Shown one piece after another: positions 48,028 to 58,139 of a DNA stretch of 64,000 bases; the stretch's first letter is position 1, and each line of letters begins with the position of its first letter. A program made the position numbers and the translations under genes. This DNA comes from G963665405 sp963665405 (GTDB lineage: Bacteria > Chloroflexota > Dehalococcoidia > Lucifugimonadales > G963665405): the NCBI GenBank assembly GCA_963665405.2, contig OY762261.2:558001-622000 (forward strand), in the 5' to 3' direction. The notes beneath the pieces were generated by a model that saw nothing but the letters and a program-made list of their open reading frames with translations, was not told where the DNA came from and did no database searches.

Positions 48028-48861
48028 TCACGCGTACGCCGCGTCGCCGGCCGTTCGCGTGAACGGCATGCCGAGCATTTCCAACAGTCTCATCCCCTCA
48101 TGATCGGTTCTAGCGGTCGTTACGACAACGACCTGGAGGCCTCTGATCCGATCGATCGTGTTGTAGTCGATCTCCGGGAAGATCACCTGCTCGCGAATTC
48201 CGATCGCAAAGTTGCCCCTTCCGTCGAAGGCGTCCCGGGATACCCCCCGGAAGTCCCGAATCCTCGGCAGTGCCGCGCTGACCAGCCTGTCGATAAATTC
48301 GTACATGCGCCGGCCCCGCAGGGTGACGCTTAGCCCCAGAGTCATGCCCTGTCTGATCTTGAATCCCGCTATCGATTTCCGCGCCTTCGTGGTAACGGGC
48401 TTCTGACCCGCTATCATCGTGAGATCGGCGGTCGCGCTCTCGATCGCGCGCGCATTCAGCAGCGCCTCCCCGAGCCCGATGTTGAGAATGACCTTTTCCA
48501 AGCGCGGCACCTGCATTACGGTCGAGTAGCCGAACTCCTGCATGAGCGCCGGCGTTATCTCGTTGCGTAGCCGTTCCTGAAGCCGCGGCAATGGTCTCCG
48601 CGCCGGGGCTGCGCCGTTGGTCGCAGCCTCCTGTGGCTGCTCGGGCTCGACCTCGACGACAGCAGCGGCCTTGCGAGACCGCGGCGCGCTCTTCGCCTTC
48701 GCGGTCGCTGCACGCTTCTTAGGCTTGCCGGCAGTCGCGGAGGCGGACTCGGGAGCCTTCGCGGCGGGCTGCTTCTTCCGCCGCGTCGTAGCCCGCTTAC
48801 GTGCCGGGGCGGTCTCCGGGGCCGAGGAGTCCTCAGGCGTCTGTTCTGAGTCCTGTTCCAT
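48028..48861 (-). CDS. rplE: Ribosomal protein L5 with N-terminal low-complexity extension
   Basis: 277 residues from ATG at 48861, two bases beyond rplX. Residues from about 97 on are L5: LQERLRNEITPALMQEFGYS, VPRLEKVILNIGLGEALLNA, FKIRQGMTLGLSVTLRGRRM and EQVIFPEIDYNTIDRIRGL. The first 95 residues are rich in Ala, Lys, Arg, Pro and Glu (ARKRATTRRKKQPAAKAPE, KPKKRAATAKAKSAPRSRK), absent from ordinary L5 (about 180 residues) and predicted disordered. The composition resembles the L13 tail. Confidence 0.95.
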   Translation of the reverse strand: MEQDSEQTPEDSSAPETAPARKRATTRRKKQPAAKAPESASATAGKPKKRAATAKAKSAPRSRKAAAVVEVEPEQPQEAATNGAAPARRPLPRLQERLRNEITPALMQEFGYSTVMQVPRLEKVILNIGLGEALLNARAIESATADLTMIAGQKPVTTKARKSIAGFKIRQGMTLGLSVTLRGRRMYEFIDRLVSAALPRIRDFRGVSRDAFDGRGNFAIGIREQVIFPEIDYNTIDRIRGLQVVVVTTARTDHEGMRLLEMLGMPFTRTAGDAAYA

Positions 48862-48863
48862 GC

Positions 48864-49175
48864 TTACTCGATCACCTGCTCGCACCGCTTGCAGACCCGG
48901 GCCTTCGTCCCGTCGGCCAGGATTCGCCTTCCCAGTTTGGACGGCTTGAGGCAGTGGGGACACACGAGCACGACGCTGGAGGTCGGAATCGGCATCTCCT
49001 TCTGGATGATCCCAGCCTGCCTCACGTTGCCGGTCCGTTTGGCGTGCTTCTTTACTACGTTGACACCCTCAACGACCACCTTCTGGTCGGCCGTCACGGT
49101 TCTGGTCACGCGGCCCTGCTTGCCACGGTCGCGCCCCCTGATGACCATCACGTTGTCGTTGGCCCGGATTCTCAC
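48864..49175 (-). CDS. rplX: Ribosomal protein L24
   Basis: 103 residues. The KOW motif (NDNVMVIRGRDRGKQGRVTR) and GVNVVKKHAKRTGNVRQAGI are typical. The C-terminus adds a CPHCLKPSKLG...CKRC zinc-like pair, as in several bacterial L24. It starts one base after rplN. Confidence 0.97.
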   Translation of the reverse strand: MRIRANDNVMVIRGRDRGKQGRVTRTVTADQKVVVEGVNVVKKHAKRTGNVRQAGIIQKEMPIPTSSVVLVCPHCLKPSKLGRRILADGTKARVCKRCEQVIE

Positions 49176-49176
49176 G

Positions 49177-49545
49177 TCAGAGGACCTCCGGAGCGAGCGA
49201 TACTATTCTCATAAAGTCCTTGTCCCGCAGCTCGCGTGCGACGGGACCGAAGATGCGCGTGCCGCGTGGAAGCCGCTCTTCATTGATGATCACGGCCGCG
49301 TTGTCGTCGAATCGAATATGGGACCCGTCCGGCCGCCGGTAGGGCTTCACGGTTCGCACCACAACCGCCCGGACCACTTCGCCCTTCCTGACGGCTGACG
49401 CTGGCTCGGCCTCTTTGACCGAGACGACCACTACGTCCCCAAGGCCAGCATATCGGCGACCGCTGCCACCGGGGATGCCGATGCACTTGATCACCTTCGC
49501 CCCGGAGTTGTCGGCCACCTTCATCCGGCTGCCCAGCTGAATCAC
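49177..49545 (-). CDS. rplN: Ribosomal protein L14
   Basis: 122 residues. MIQLGSRMKVADNSGAKVIKC, GDVVVVSVKEAEPASAVRKG and RIFGPVARELRDKDFMRIVSLA are conserved hallmarks. Its start overlaps the rpsQ stop by 4 bases, so translation through the repetitive rpsQ tail feeds directly into L14. Confidence 0.98.
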   Translation of the reverse strand: MIQLGSRMKVADNSGAKVIKCIGIPGGSGRRYAGLGDVVVVSVKEAEPASAVRKGEVVRAVVVRTVKPYRRPDGSHIRFDDNAAVIINEERLPRGTRIFGPVARELRDKDFMRIVSLAPEVL

Positions 49546-50525
49546 TCTTTCTCTTTCTCGGGCTCTTCGGCCGCAGGCTCTTCCTCGGTCTCCGCCTCGG
49601 CGACAGGCTCCTCGGCCGCAGGCTCTTCCTCGGTCTCCGCCTCGGCGACAGGCTCTTCGGCCGCAGGCTCTTCCTCGGTCTCCGCCTCGGCGGCGGGCTC
49701 CTCGGCCGCGGGCTCTTCCTCGGTCTCCGCTGCGGCGGCGGGCTCCTCGGCCGCGGGCTCTTCCTCGGTCTCCGCCTCGGCGGCGGGCTCTTCCACAGCC
49801 TCCACCTCGGCGACAGGCTCTTCGGCCGCGGGCTCTTCCACAGCCTCCACCTCGGCGACGGGCTCCTCGGCCGCGGGCTCTTCCTCTACCTCAACCTCAA
49901 CCTCGGCGACGGGCTCCTCGGCCGCAGGCTCTTCCTCTACCTCAACCTCGGCGACAGGCTCCTCGGCCGCAGGCTCTTCCTCGGTCTCCACCTCAGCGAC
50001 GGGCTCCTCGGCCGCAGGCTCTTCCTCGGTCTCCACCTCAGCGGCGGGCTCCTCGACCGCAGGCTCTTCCACAGCCTCCACCTCGGCGACGGGCTCCTCG
50101 ACCGCGGGCTCCTCGACCTCAACCTCGGCGACGGGCTCCTCGGCCGCAGGCTCCTCCTCGACTTCTACCTCGGCGACGGGCTCCTCGGCCTCGACGGGCT
50201 CGGGAGCCACAGCGGCTTCCTCTAGCTCGGGATGAATATCCGCTACGATCTCCTCGGGCTGAATCTCCGCCAGGTCTGCCTTGACCAGTATCTCGGCGAC
50301 TCTCCAGCGCTTGGTCTTGGACAGGGGGCGTGTCTCGACGATCCTGACGACGTCGCCCAGCTTCGCGTTGTTGTCTTCGTCGTGCGCATAGAAATGGCTC
50401 CGGCGTCGCACAGGCTTGTGGTACAACCGGTGAGCCCGGTGCCACCCCACCATGACGACGGCCGTCTTGTCCATCTTGTCGCTGACGACCCGGCCGATCC
50501 TGACCTTTCGTGTCTCCACGCTCAT
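49542..50525 (-). CDS. rpsQ: Ribosomal protein S17 with a giant acidic repeat tail
   Basis: 327 residues; ordinary S17 has 80-90. Residues 1 to about 90 are S17: RKVRIGRVVSDKMDKTAVVMV, LYHKPVRRRSHFYAHDEDNN, GDVVRIVETRPLSKTKRWRV. The remaining 235 residues are almost only Glu, Ala, Pro and Val, in imperfect units of 14-16 residues like EEEPAAEEPVAEVET, repeated about 15 times. The tail is highly negative and without Lys or Arg until the final KEKE. The reading frame is intact and overlaps rpmC and rplN by 4 bases each, so it is very likely translated. Confidence 0.95.
   Translation of the reverse strand: MSVETRKVRIGRVVSDKMDKTAVVMVGWHRAHRLYHKPVRRRSHFYAHDEDNNAKLGDVVRIVETRPLSKTKRWRVAEILVKADLAEIQPEEIVADIHPELEEAAVAPEPVEAEEPVAEVEVEEEPAAEEPVAEVEVEEPAVEEPVAEVEAVEEPAVEEPAAEVETEEEPAAEEPVAEVETEEEPAAEEPVAEVEVEEEPAAEEPVAEVEVEVEEEPAAEEPVAEVEAVEEPAAEEPVAEVEAVEEPAAEAETEEEPAAEEPAAAAETEEEPAAEEPAAEAETEEEPAAEEPVAEAETEEEPAAEEPVAEAETEEEPAAEEPEKEKE
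49552..50190 (-). repeat. Coding tandem repeat in rpsQ
   Basis: A roughly 45-base unit (plus-strand words GGCTCCTCGGCCGCAGGCTC, TTCCTCGGTCTCC and CCTCGGCGACA) repeats about fifteen times with in-frame length changes. All units keep the rpsQ frame, which implies selection against frameshifts and room for expansion or contraction. Confidence 0.9.
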
Positions 50526-50725
50526 TGCGCGACTCTCGCTAGCTGCCGTTCTCTTTGTATGGTCATGATGCGGGCGATGCGTCTCCGCCCGCGCTTGATC
50601 TCGTTGACGTTCGCAAGCTGCATCGTCGCCACTCGGAACCTGAGGTTCATCAGGGTCCTGTGCGCCTCGTCCAGCTCCGCGGCCAGATCATCGTCGTCTA
50701 GCGCTCTGATATCGTCGATTTCCAT
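50522..50725 (-). CDS. rpmC: Ribosomal protein L29
   Basis: 67 residues. IRALDDDDLAAELDEAHRTLMNLRFRVATMQLANVNEIKRGRRRIARI (in parts) is the typical two-helix L29 hairpin that lies near the tunnel exit. The gene overlaps rpsQ by 4 bases. A 118-base gap to rplP holds no further gene. Confidence 0.97.
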   Translation of the reverse strand: MEIDDIRALDDDDLAAELDEAHRTLMNLRFRVATMQLANVNEIKRGRRRIARIMTIQRERQLARVAQ

Positions 50726-50843
50726 ACTCGGTCCGTTTCCTGGCGTAGAGTGCCTGGTTGCCCGACCCTGCGACTCGCCCTAACTCCAGTTTCATGAAGG
50801 CGTATCGGTCCCCTGCACTCCCCGTTCTTCTTCGTCCCCGGAT

Positions 50844-51257
50844 CTACACGCCGTGGGACGTCACTATCTTCGTGCGTATCGGCAGCTTCGCCGCGGCCAG
50901 CCTCAGCGCCTCTCTGGCAACGTCGTCTGGTACTCCAGCCATCTCGAACAGAATACGACCGGGCTTGACGACCGCAACCCAGTGATCCACGCTCCCCTTG
51001 CCACCGCCCATGCGGGTTTCGGCGGCGCGGGCGGTCACCGACTTGTCTGGGAACACCCGGATCCACATCTTGCCGCCGCGACGCGCGTAACGTGTCATCG
51101 CCCGCCGGGCGGCCTCTATCTGCCTGGCGGTCAGCCAGGCCGCCCCCAGGGCCTTCAGGCCGTAGTCGCCGAACTGGACGACGCTGCCCGCGGTCGGACT
51201 CCCCTTCCGCCGGCCTCTCTGTTGAATGCGATACTTAACCCGCTTCGGTTGCAGCAT
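50844..51257 (-). CDS. rplP: Ribosomal protein L16
   Basis: 137 residues. MLQPKRVKYRIQQRGRRKG, GDYGLKALGAAWLTARQIEAARRA (split) and GGGKGSVDHWVAVVKPGRILFEM are diagnostic. L16 helps position tRNA in the A site. It overlaps the rpsC end by 23 bases. Confidence 0.98.
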   Translation of the reverse strand: MLQPKRVKYRIQQRGRRKGSPTAGSVVQFGDYGLKALGAAWLTARQIEAARRAMTRYARRGGKMWIRVFPDKSVTARAAETRMGGGKGSVDHWVAVVKPGRILFEMAGVPDDVAREALRLAAAKLPIRTKIVTSHGV

Positions 51258-51981
51258 TCGCCGCGGCCTCTTCTTCCGGCTCCGGCTTGTCCTCGGCCTT
51301 TACCGTGACCTCGATAGGCGTCATGTCCTCCAGCTCCGGCTCTTTTGCCGCACGGAGGATGTCCCCGGTGTATATCCACACCTTGACGCCGATCCTGCCG
51401 AAGTCTGTGGCCGCCTCGGCCACGCTGTAGTCGATGTTGGCCCTCAGCGTATGGAGCGGGACTCTCCCCTCCATCGCTTTCTCTCTCCGCGCGATGTCCG
51501 CACCGCCCAGGCGTCCGGAGCAGAGGATCTTGACGCCCTGCGCTCCGGCCTGCATCGTCCTGGCAACAGCCTGCCGGATCGCTCGCCGATAGGCGACGCG
51601 CCTGACGAGCTGCTCGGCGACGCTGCGCGCGACGAGGTGAGCGTCCAGTTCCGGCTGGCGTATCTCCTGGACGTTGAGGCGGGCGCGCCTCTTGGTCAGG
51701 CGCTCGAGCAGCTTCCTCAGCTCCTCGACCCTCTGGCCGCCTCGACCGATCACGATGCCGGGCCTCGCCGTATGGATCGTGACGATTGCGTCGTTCGACC
51801 CGCGCTCGATCTCTACCTTCGAGATACCGGCGTCAGGATAGCGGCTCATGATGTTCTGACGGATAGTCAAATCCTCGAGAACCAGCTCCCGGTACTCTCG
51901 CGGCTTGGCGGCGAACCACCGGGTCTGCCAGTCCTTGACTATGCCCAGACGGAAGCCGATCGGATGTGTCTTCTGACCCAC
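51235..51981 (-). CDS. rpsC: Ribosomal protein S3
   Basis: 248 residues from GTG at 51981, which directly follows the rplV stop (TAACGTG) and has AGGAGG upstream; an upstream frame start at 52008 would overlap rplV. VGQKTHPIGFRLGIVKDWQ, the KH domain GIVIGRGGQRVEELRKLLE and GVKVWIYTGDIL are typical. The last 30 residues are an acidic tail (PEPEEEAAANAATEAG). Confidence 0.97.
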   Translation of the reverse strand: MGQKTHPIGFRLGIVKDWQTRWFAAKPREYRELVLEDLTIRQNIMSRYPDAGISKVEIERGSNDAIVTIHTARPGIVIGRGGQRVEELRKLLERLTKRRARLNVQEIRQPELDAHLVARSVAEQLVRRVAYRRAIRQAVARTMQAGAQGVKILCSGRLGGADIARREKAMEGRVPLHTLRANIDYSVAEAATDFGRIGVKVWIYTGDILRAAKEPELEDMTPIEVTVKAEDKPEPEEEAAANAATEAG

Positions 51982-51982
51982 G

Positions 51983-52321
51983 TTAGGAGGCCTCCTCCTC
52001 GTCGACAACGACCGTGATGTGGCTGTTGCGTCGTATGACCCGGCCGAACCGGCCCCGTGCCCTTGCCCGGAAACGCTTGAGCCTGGGCGCCTCTCCGGCG
52101 TATATCTCGACGATCCTTAGCTCGGACGGCCGGACCAGCAGCTCGTTCTCCGCGTTTGCCGAGGCCGACTTCACCACCTTCGTTACCTTGGCAGCCACGG
52201 GCGACGGCATGAACTCGAGTATCCGGAGTGCGTCCTCGACCATCCGGCCCCGCACAAGGTCGATGACCAGTTTCACCTTCTTCGTCGATATGCCTGTGTT
52301 CTTGGCGACTGCTCTGACCAC
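51983..52321 (-). CDS. rplV: Ribosomal protein L22
   Basis: 112 residues. AVAKNTGISTKKVKLVIDLVRG, AENELLVRPSELRIVEIYAGE and ARGRFGRVIRRNSHITVVVDE match; the extended beta hairpin reaches the exit tunnel. It ends in an acidic EEEAS. It follows rpsS by 19 bases. Confidence 0.98.
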   Translation of the reverse strand: MVRAVAKNTGISTKKVKLVIDLVRGRMVEDALRILEFMPSPVAAKVTKVVKSASANAENELLVRPSELRIVEIYAGEAPRLKRFRARARGRFGRVIRRNSHITVVVDEEEAS

Positions 52322-52340
52322 CGTCTCTACCCTCTGGACG

Positions 52341-52625
52341 TCATCTGACCGACGTGGTCCGCTCGGACTTGGACGAGTGTCCTCGGAACGTTCTGGTTGG
52401 GGCGAACTCGCCGAGCCGGTGGCCCACCATGTTCTCTGTCATGAACAGCGGCACGTGGCGCCGTCCATCGTGGACGGCGATGGTCAGTCCCACCATGTCT
52501 GGCATAATCATCGAGGCCCTCGACCAGGTACGGATGACCGACTTGCTCGAGCTGCGCTGCGCCCTGCTCACCTTTTTGGCGAGCTTGGCATCGACGAATG
52601 GACCCTTCTTGATGGATCTGGACAT
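52341..52625 (-). CDS. rpsS: Ribosomal protein S19
   Basis: 94 residues. SRSIKKGPFVDAKLAKKVS, VIRTWSRASMIMPDMVGLTIAVHDG (split) and ENMVGHRLGEFAPTRTFRGH are conserved. It forms the S13-S19 head complex. It follows rplB by 15 bases. Confidence 0.98.
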   Translation of the reverse strand: MSRSIKKGPFVDAKLAKKVSRAQRSSSKSVIRTWSRASMIMPDMVGLTIAVHDGRRHVPLFMTENMVGHRLGEFAPTRTFRGHSSKSERTTSVR

Positions 52626-52640
52626 TCAGAACTCCCGCCG

Positions 52641-53471
52641 CTACCGCTGGTGCCTACGGCGCACTATGAACCGGTCCGACCTCTTGTTCTTCCGGGTTCG
52701 ATATCCCAGGGCCGGCTTGCCCCACGGGGTCTTCGGCCCGGGCATCCCAATCGGGGAGCGCCCCTCGCCGCCTCCGTGAGGGTGCGCATTGGGGGACATG
52801 GCGACACCTCTCACCTGAGGTCTCCAGCCCATATGCCGCTTGCGCCCCGCCTTGCCCAGATGGACGTTCTTGCGATCGACAGCGCTCAGCTGGCCGACTG
52901 TGGCCATGCACTCGCTAAAGATCTGACGTACCTCTCCGGACGGAAGCCTCAGGAGTGTGTACTTGCCCTCCGAAGCGAGGACCTGGGCGGAGGTTCCGGC
53001 GCCCCGGACCAACTGCCCTCCCTTGCCCACGTGCATCTCCACGTTGTGGACCATGGTGCCACTGGGAATCGCCCTGAGTGGCAGTGCGTTGCCCAGCTTG
53101 ATCTCGGCGCCGTCTCCCGACACGATCTTGTCGCCGACCTTGAGGCCGTTGGGAGCGAGTATATACCTCCAGTCGCCGTCCCGATACTTTATGAGCGCGA
53201 TCCTGGAGGATCGGTTCGGGTCGTACTCGATGGAGTCGACGGTTCCGGGAACACCGGGATTGTCGCGCTTGAAGTCGATTATGCGGAGCCGCCTTTTGTG
53301 GCCGCCACCGCGATGCCTCACCGATATCCTGCCGCTGGAGTCCCTCCCGGCCTTCTTCCTCATGGGAGCCAGCAGCGACTTCTTGGGCCGGTTGCGAGTG
53401 ATGTCGTCCGAGGTCTGAAGGGCGACCCCTCGTTGTCCTGGGGTAAGCGGCCTGGGTTTTCTCAGAGGCAT
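52641..53471 (-). CDS. rplB: Ribosomal protein L2
   Basis: 276 residues. KSLLAPMRKKAGRDSSGRIS, RHRGGGHKRRLRIIDFKR, and the catalytic-centre-proximal GVAMSPNAHPHGGGEGRSP are intact. L2 is needed for subunit association and peptidyl transfer. It follows rplW by 2 bases. Confidence 0.98.
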   Translation of the reverse strand: MPLRKPRPLTPGQRGVALQTSDDITRNRPKKSLLAPMRKKAGRDSSGRISVRHRGGGHKRRLRIIDFKRDNPGVPGTVDSIEYDPNRSSRIALIKYRDGDWRYILAPNGLKVGDKIVSGDGAEIKLGNALPLRAIPSGTMVHNVEMHVGKGGQLVRGAGTSAQVLASEGKYTLLRLPSGEVRQIFSECMATVGQLSAVDRKNVHLGKAGRKRHMGWRPQVRGVAMSPNAHPHGGGEGRSPIGMPGPKTPWGKPALGYRTRKNKRSDRFIVRRRHQR

Positions 53472-53473
53472 CT

Positions 53474-53758
53474 CTACACGCCCTCGAATATCGTTATTGA
53501 GTTTCCGGGAGCCAGCGTAACGATGGCCTTCTTCCAGGCCGGCTTCGTTGCGACCCGCGGGCCATAGCGCTTGCTCTTGCCCCGGACGTTCATCGTGTTG
53601 ACCTTGACGACCTTGACGCCGAAGGCTTCCTGGACCGCGGCCTTCACCTGAAGCTTGGTGGCGCCGGGAGCGACCTCGAAGACGTAGCGCCCCCGCTCCT
53701 GAAAATCGGTGCTCTTCTCGGTCACAACCGGCCGCCTGAGAACTTCGAACTTATGCAT
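53474..53758 (-). CDS. rplW: Ribosomal protein L23
   Basis: 94 residues from ATG at 53758, overlapping the rplD stop by 8 bases (a GTG at 53776 would add six residues). LRRPVVTEKSTDFQERGRYVFEV, VKAAVQEAFGVKVVKVNTMNV and GRKPAWKKAIVTL-like GPRVATKPAWKKAIVTLAPG match L23, the docking site for trigger factor and SRP. Confidence 0.97.
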   Translation of the reverse strand: MHKFEVLRRPVVTEKSTDFQERGRYVFEVAPGATKLQVKAAVQEAFGVKVVKVNTMNVRGKSKRYGPRVATKPAWKKAIVTLAPGNSITIFEGV

Positions 53759-54434
53759 CGTCGGAGTGGTCCTCACTCGCGCCCGGCCTAGGAATCTTGC
53801 GCCGCTCGAACCTTCCGGCCCACAGCTGCTCGGCTTTACGGACTGCGTCGACCGTCATCACGAGCTTTGCGTGGTTGACCAGGTCGAGGGTGTTGAGCAG
53901 CGCCGCGGGTATCATCTTGAGCCTCGGAATGTTCCGGGCCGACCGCAGAACGGCTTCGTCGGCTCCGTCCGCTACCAGGAGCACCGACGTACTGGCGTCG
54001 ACCGCCCTCAGGGCTTTCACCATCTCCTTGGTCTTGGGCGGGTCGAGGTCGAGGTTCTCCAGCACGACAAGCCGGTTCTCTCGTGCCTTGTCGGAGAGTG
54101 TGGCGATCAGGGCGAGCCGTTTCATCTTCTTCGGGGTACGCTGACGGTAGCTTCGCGGGGAGGGGCCGAAGACCACTCCACCACCCTTGAAGTGAGGAGC
54201 GCGGATGGTCCCGGCCCGCGCCCGCCCCGTGCCTTTTTGAGGCCTGGGCTTAGCACCGCCACCCGACACCGCTGAGCGGTTCTTGGTGCTCGAGGTCCCC
54301 TGACGGCGGTTGGCCATCTGGCCCACAACGACCTGGTGGACCAGGGCGCTTCTCGCGGGCGCGGCGAAGACATCGTCGCTGACCTGGACCTTGCCGACGA
54401 CGTCCCCCCGGATGTTCTTGATCTGAAGCTGCAC
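53751..54434 (-). CDS. rplD: Ribosomal protein L4
   Basis: 227 residues. RRQGTSSTKNRSAVSGGGAKPRPQKGTGRARAG (in parts), FGPSPRSYRQRTPKKMKRLAL and the C-terminal LVNHAKLVMTVDAVRKAEQL are typical. L4 lines the exit tunnel and can regulate its operon. It ends in an acidic GASEDHSDDA. Confidence 0.98.
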   Translation of the reverse strand: MQLQIKNIRGDVVGKVQVSDDVFAAPARSALVHQVVVGQMANRRQGTSSTKNRSAVSGGGAKPRPQKGTGRARAGTIRAPHFKGGGVVFGPSPRSYRQRTPKKMKRLALIATLSDKARENRLVVLENLDLDPPKTKEMVKALRAVDASTSVLLVADGADEAVLRSARNIPRLKMIPAALLNTLDLVNHAKLVMTVDAVRKAEQLWAGRFERRKIPRPGASEDHSDDA

Positions 54435-54435
54435 G

Positions 54436-55068
54436 CTAGCTGTTCCTTTTACCCGTCTTCCTGAGCAACAGGAGGCCGTTCCGGCCCCCAGGCACCGCGC
54501 CCTTTACCAGCAGGAGGTTCCTTTCGGGATCCGAGGACACGACCTCCAGGTTGCGAACGGTCACCCGCGAATTTCCCATGTGTCCGGCCATCTTGAGGCC
54601 CTTGATCACACGCCCCGGAGAGGTCCCCGCGCCGATGGAACCGGGTGCGCGATGGCGATCGCCCTGCCCGTGAGTCTTGGGACCGCCGGCGAAGCCGTGA
54701 CGCTTCACCCCTCCGGCAAAGCCCCGGCCCTTGGAGAGTCCTGTCGCGTTGATTCTCTCGCCGGGCTCGAAAATGCCGACGTCGATCTGCTGGCCGACCT
54801 CCACCTGGGAGATGTCGTCAGCCCTCACCTCTCTAAGGTAGCGGAAGGTCTTTCCGGTAGGGCGTAGATGCCCGCGGATGGGAGCGCTCGTCCGCTTCGT
54901 CTCCTCGTAGCCCAGCTGGACGCTCTCGTAACCGTCGTTCTCGGTCGTCTTCACCTGAGTGACCGTGCATGGGCCGACGCTGATGGCGGTAACGCCATGC
55001 GCAAGTCCGCTTTCCAGGAAGACCTCGGTCATTCCGATTTTCTTGCCGATCAGGGTCCGGACAGTCAT
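54436..55068 (-). CDS. rplC: Ribosomal protein L3
   Basis: 210 residues. LIGKKIGMTEVFLESGLAH, GRGFAGGVKRHGFAGGPKTHGQ and GSIGAGTSPGRVIKGLKMAGHMG (split) match L3, whose loop reaches the peptidyl-transferase centre. It follows rpsJ by 13 bases. Confidence 0.98.
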   Translation of the reverse strand: MTVRTLIGKKIGMTEVFLESGLAHGVTAISVGPCTVTQVKTTENDGYESVQLGYEETKRTSAPIRGHLRPTGKTFRYLREVRADDISQVEVGQQIDVGIFEPGERINATGLSKGRGFAGGVKRHGFAGGPKTHGQGDRHRAPGSIGAGTSPGRVIKGLKMAGHMGNSRVTVRNLEVVSSDPERNLLLVKGAVPGGRNGLLLLRKTGKRNS

Positions 55069-55081
55069 TGCGTTCTCGAAC

Positions 55082-55393
55082 CTATAGCTTGATGGATATG
55101 TCGACCCCGGCCGGCACGTTCAGTCGTGTCAGGGAGTCGATCGTCTTGGACGTAGGGTCAAGGATGTCTATCAGCCGGTTGTGCGTCCGCAGCTCGAAGT
55201 GCTCGCGCGAGTCCTTGTCGATGTGCGGCGACCGTAGCACGCAAAACCGTCTGATCGAGGTGGGCAGCGGCACCGGACCCGCCACCTGAGCGCCGGTACG
55301 TTCGGCCGTCTCGACGATCTGCTCCGCAGACTGGTCGAGAATCTTGTGGTCGAACGCCTTGAGTATGATCCTTATCTTCTGACTCGCCGTCAT
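55082..55393 (-). CDS. rpsJ: Ribosomal protein S10
   Basis: 103 residues. KIRIILKAFDHKILDQSAEQIVETAERTGAQVAGPVPLPT (in parts) and FCVLRSPHIDKDSREHFELRTHNRLIDI are diagnostic. S10 is also NusE in antitermination. It opens the S10 part of the operon, 177 bases beyond fusA and without tuf between. Confidence 0.98.
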   Translation of the reverse strand: MTASQKIRIILKAFDHKILDQSAEQIVETAERTGAQVAGPVPLPTSIRRFCVLRSPHIDKDSREHFELRTHNRLIDILDPTSKTIDSLTRLNVPAGVDISIKL

Positions 55394-55457
55394 CTACTTT
55401 CCTATCTATCGGACTGCTCGGTCAGCCACCCGCCGAGGCCACCTATCGGAGGTCGCG

Positions 55458-55487
55458 GCCGCCCTCCCCCAGCTGTTGGGGGGCGGC
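55458..55487 (-). terminator. GC-rich hairpin between fusA and rpsJ
   Basis: GCCGCCC and GGGCGGC arms extended by CCC/GGG with one bulged base enclose a 9-base loop. It lies in the 177-base gap after fusA. No T-run follows, so it may attenuate, process, or regulate the S10 part rather than end transcription. Confidence 0.5.
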
Positions 55488-55570
55488 TCCCTCATCCTTG
55501 CCCGGAACGACGGCAGAAGAGCCTTGCCCCTCCGCACATCCCCGTTGCTCGGGTTTTCCGCGGTCGCTCG

Positions 55571-57628
<2,058 letters not shown>

Positions 57629-57668
57629 GATCAGAGATCTGCAGGGTGAGCGTGGGGCGCCAGAAGAT

Positions 57669-58139
57669 TCACCACCTGTAGTGGGCGAATGCTCGGTTGG
57701 CTTCGGCCATCCGGTGCAGGTCTTCCCTCCTCTTTACGGCGGTCCCCTGTCCTCTTGAGGCTTCCATTAGCTCGGCGGCGAGACGCTCCGACATCGGACG
57801 TCCGCTCTTCGCCCGGGCGGCCACGATGAGCCAGCGCATCGCGAGCGTGAGCCTCCGCTCGGGCCTCACCTCGACGGGCACCTGGTAGGTAGCTCCACCC
57901 ACGCGCCTCGCCTTGACCTGAAGCATCGGCATCGTGTTCCTGATCGCCTGCTCGAACACCTCGAGGGCCGGCCTGCGGGCCTCCGACTCGACGCGTTCGA
58001 GCGCCGAGTAGACGATCCGCTGAGCGGTCGTCTTCTTCCCGCTGAGCATGACCCGGTTTATGAACCGGGCAAGCTCCACATTCCCGTACTTGGGATCCGG
58101 TGTTATCTTTCGCTTCTCAGCGCGCCTGCGACGGGACAT
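57669..58139 (-). CDS. rpsG: Ribosomal protein S7
   Basis: 156 residues. MSRRRRAEKRKITPDPKYGN, FINRVMLSGKKTTAQRIVY, GGATYQVPVEVRPERRLTLAMRWL (split) and KREDLHRMAEANRAFAHYRW match S7, which nucleates the 30S head. It touches the rpsL stop directly. Confidence 0.98.
   Translation of the reverse strand: MSRRRRAEKRKITPDPKYGNVELARFINRVMLSGKKTTAQRIVYSALERVESEARRPALEVFEQAIRNTMPMLQVKARRVGGATYQVPVEVRPERRLTLAMRWLIVAARAKSGRPMSERLAAELMEASRGQGTAVKRREDLHRMAEANRAFAHYRW

Noticed and set aside
49552..50190. Separate Arg/Ser/Pro-rich genes in the other frames of the rpsQ tail
   Set aside because: They are frame-shifted readings of the E/P/A repeat (RSRSPSPRW and similar) without independent signals.
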